A stretch of 24,311 bases of DNA. It comes from JBGTLW01 sp041743835 (GTDB lineage Bacteria > Planctomycetota > Phycisphaerae > Phycisphaerales > Phycisphaeraceae). Where the stretch lies: contig JBGTLW010000320.1 of assembly GCA_041743835.1 (NCBI GenBank), forward strand, positions 1 through 24,311. The letters run 5' to 3'. Positions 23,653 to 24,311 of the stretch are shown here, one piece after another (position 1 is the first letter of the stretch; the number at the start of each line of letters is the position of its first letter). Below the pieces are notes generated by a model. It ran no database searches. It was not told the DNA's origin and saw only the letters and a program-made list of their open reading frames with translations. Position numbers and translations under genes: made by a program.

Positions 23653-24311
23653 TGACGCAAGGACGCGAAGATGCGGCGGAGGTTGTTGTGTGGGCTGATG
23701 TGCAGCACGCGCAGGTTGTGGGTCGCCTGCTGGACGAGATGGGGCCGGTGGTGGATGTGCTGGCGGTGGGTGGGCCGCGTGATGCGGCTGTGGCTGACCT
23801 CGCCCGCCGGTTCGAGCAGTCCCCGCATGATGACCTGAGGCAGATGCTGGTGAATCACCCCGCCGCGTTCGTGCTGGTCGGTTGCAGCGACGGCGTCGCC
23901 ATCGACGACCTCCGCACCGCCACGACCCAAGGCTCGTCCCTGGTCACGCTCGAACCGATCGCGGACGACCTGCCCACACTGGTGCAACTGGACGCCAAGG
24001 CCCCGATCGTCGGCATGCTCGCGCCCAGCCCCGCGATGCTGCAGAGCCCCGGTTACCTGAAGGCGGCCGAACCATTCGACCTGCTGGGCGAGGTGCGTAC
24101 GGTTTGGATCCAGACGGTGGGCTCGCCGGAGGAAGGCTCGCTGTTTGCCCGGTTGCTTGATGGCTGGCTGACCGTGCTTGTGCTGACGGGCCTGCCCGAA
24201 TCGATCGATGCGCAGTATGCCGCGGCCTCGACCGCCTCTGCTTCTGACACGCTGCGCGGCCTGTCGGGCCGCGTCACGGCTCACGGCCGACTCAGCGGCG
24301 GGGGAGCCGCC
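23653..24311 (+). CDS. Unrecognised protein, weakly Gfo/Idh-like Rossmann fold, 3'-truncated
   Basis: The frame stays open to the window end (about 219 residues visible), so the C-terminus is missing. The start may be 23653 (MTQGRED) or 23647 two codons earlier. The N-terminal part alternates strands and helices: VVVWADV, VVGRLLDEMG, VDVLAVGG, DLARRFEQ, DDLRQMLVNHPAAFVLVG, LRTATTQGSSLVTLEPIAD. This order and spacing recall the first half of Gfo/Idh/MocA oxidoreductases, ending where they have the EKP motif (here LEP). The dinucleotide-binding GxGxxG is absent, so NAD(P) binding is doubtful. The part from about residue 110 on is not recognised. It follows the metal ATPase by 80 nt but probably has its own promoter. 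Confidence 0.6.

Overview
The window (24.3 kb, GC-rich, densely coding) looks like chromosomal DNA of a planctomycete, most likely class Phycisphaerae. This is an inference. It rests on high GC, on a zinc ribbon of the C-x2-C-x-YDL…CPEC kind (very common in that phylum) built into a carbon-starvation protein, on short palindromic repeats both between and inside genes, and on few Shine-Dalgarno sites combined with -10 boxes lying directly at start codons. I see no tRNA, rRNA, CRISPR array, transposase, phage gene or recognisable defence system. Most genes are housekeeping.

Layout. 1-2722 (+): the 3' part of a HEAT-repeat protein, a YbgC-type thioesterase, and a membrane protein ending in a C39-like papain-fold domain. 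A bidirectional terminator (2741-2776) separates these from minus-strand pyruvate phosphate dikinase (2803-5505), which has its own promoter. Upstream of it on the same strand is an M50 site-2-type protease split by a single in-frame TAG (5656-6318). 6403-9110 (+): an MltA-like lytic transglycosylase lipoprotein, then cytidylate kinase overlapping a PlsC acyltransferase (envelope and nucleotide/lipid supply). 9124-9255 is a compound intergenic repeat. 9332-11866 (+): an enlarged CstA-family transporter carrying an AT-richer insert and a zinc ribbon surrounded by small palindromes. It meets the minus-strand mfd gene (11840-15325) tail to tail.

15428-18324 (all -): a short ArgA-like GNAT acetyltransferase, a secreted CBM9/DOMON-like protein, and a YacL-type membrane PIN/TRAM protein. 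18325-18847: a 523-nt gap holding the SRP RNA gene (ffs), possibly a large type with an Alu-like part, and a dnaX promoter. 18848-24311 (+): dnaX, ebfC, a P1B-4-type metal-exporting ATPase, and the start of an unrecognised, weakly Gfo/Idh-like protein cut by the window edge.

The main points of interest are these. (1) dnaX has an A10 run at the domain III/IV boundary with stops in both other frames immediately after it, which looks like a programmed or transcriptional slippage site for making a short gamma-like subunit; the same DnaX has lost the usual zinc-finger cysteines. (2) The SRP RNA has a URRC-type loop and a possible large-form architecture. (3) Palindromic units sit inside the cstA and dnaX reading frames. 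(4) A TAAAyT box recurs 6-9 nt before four start codons, suggesting leaderless transcription. (5) The M50 protease is interrupted by an amber codon.
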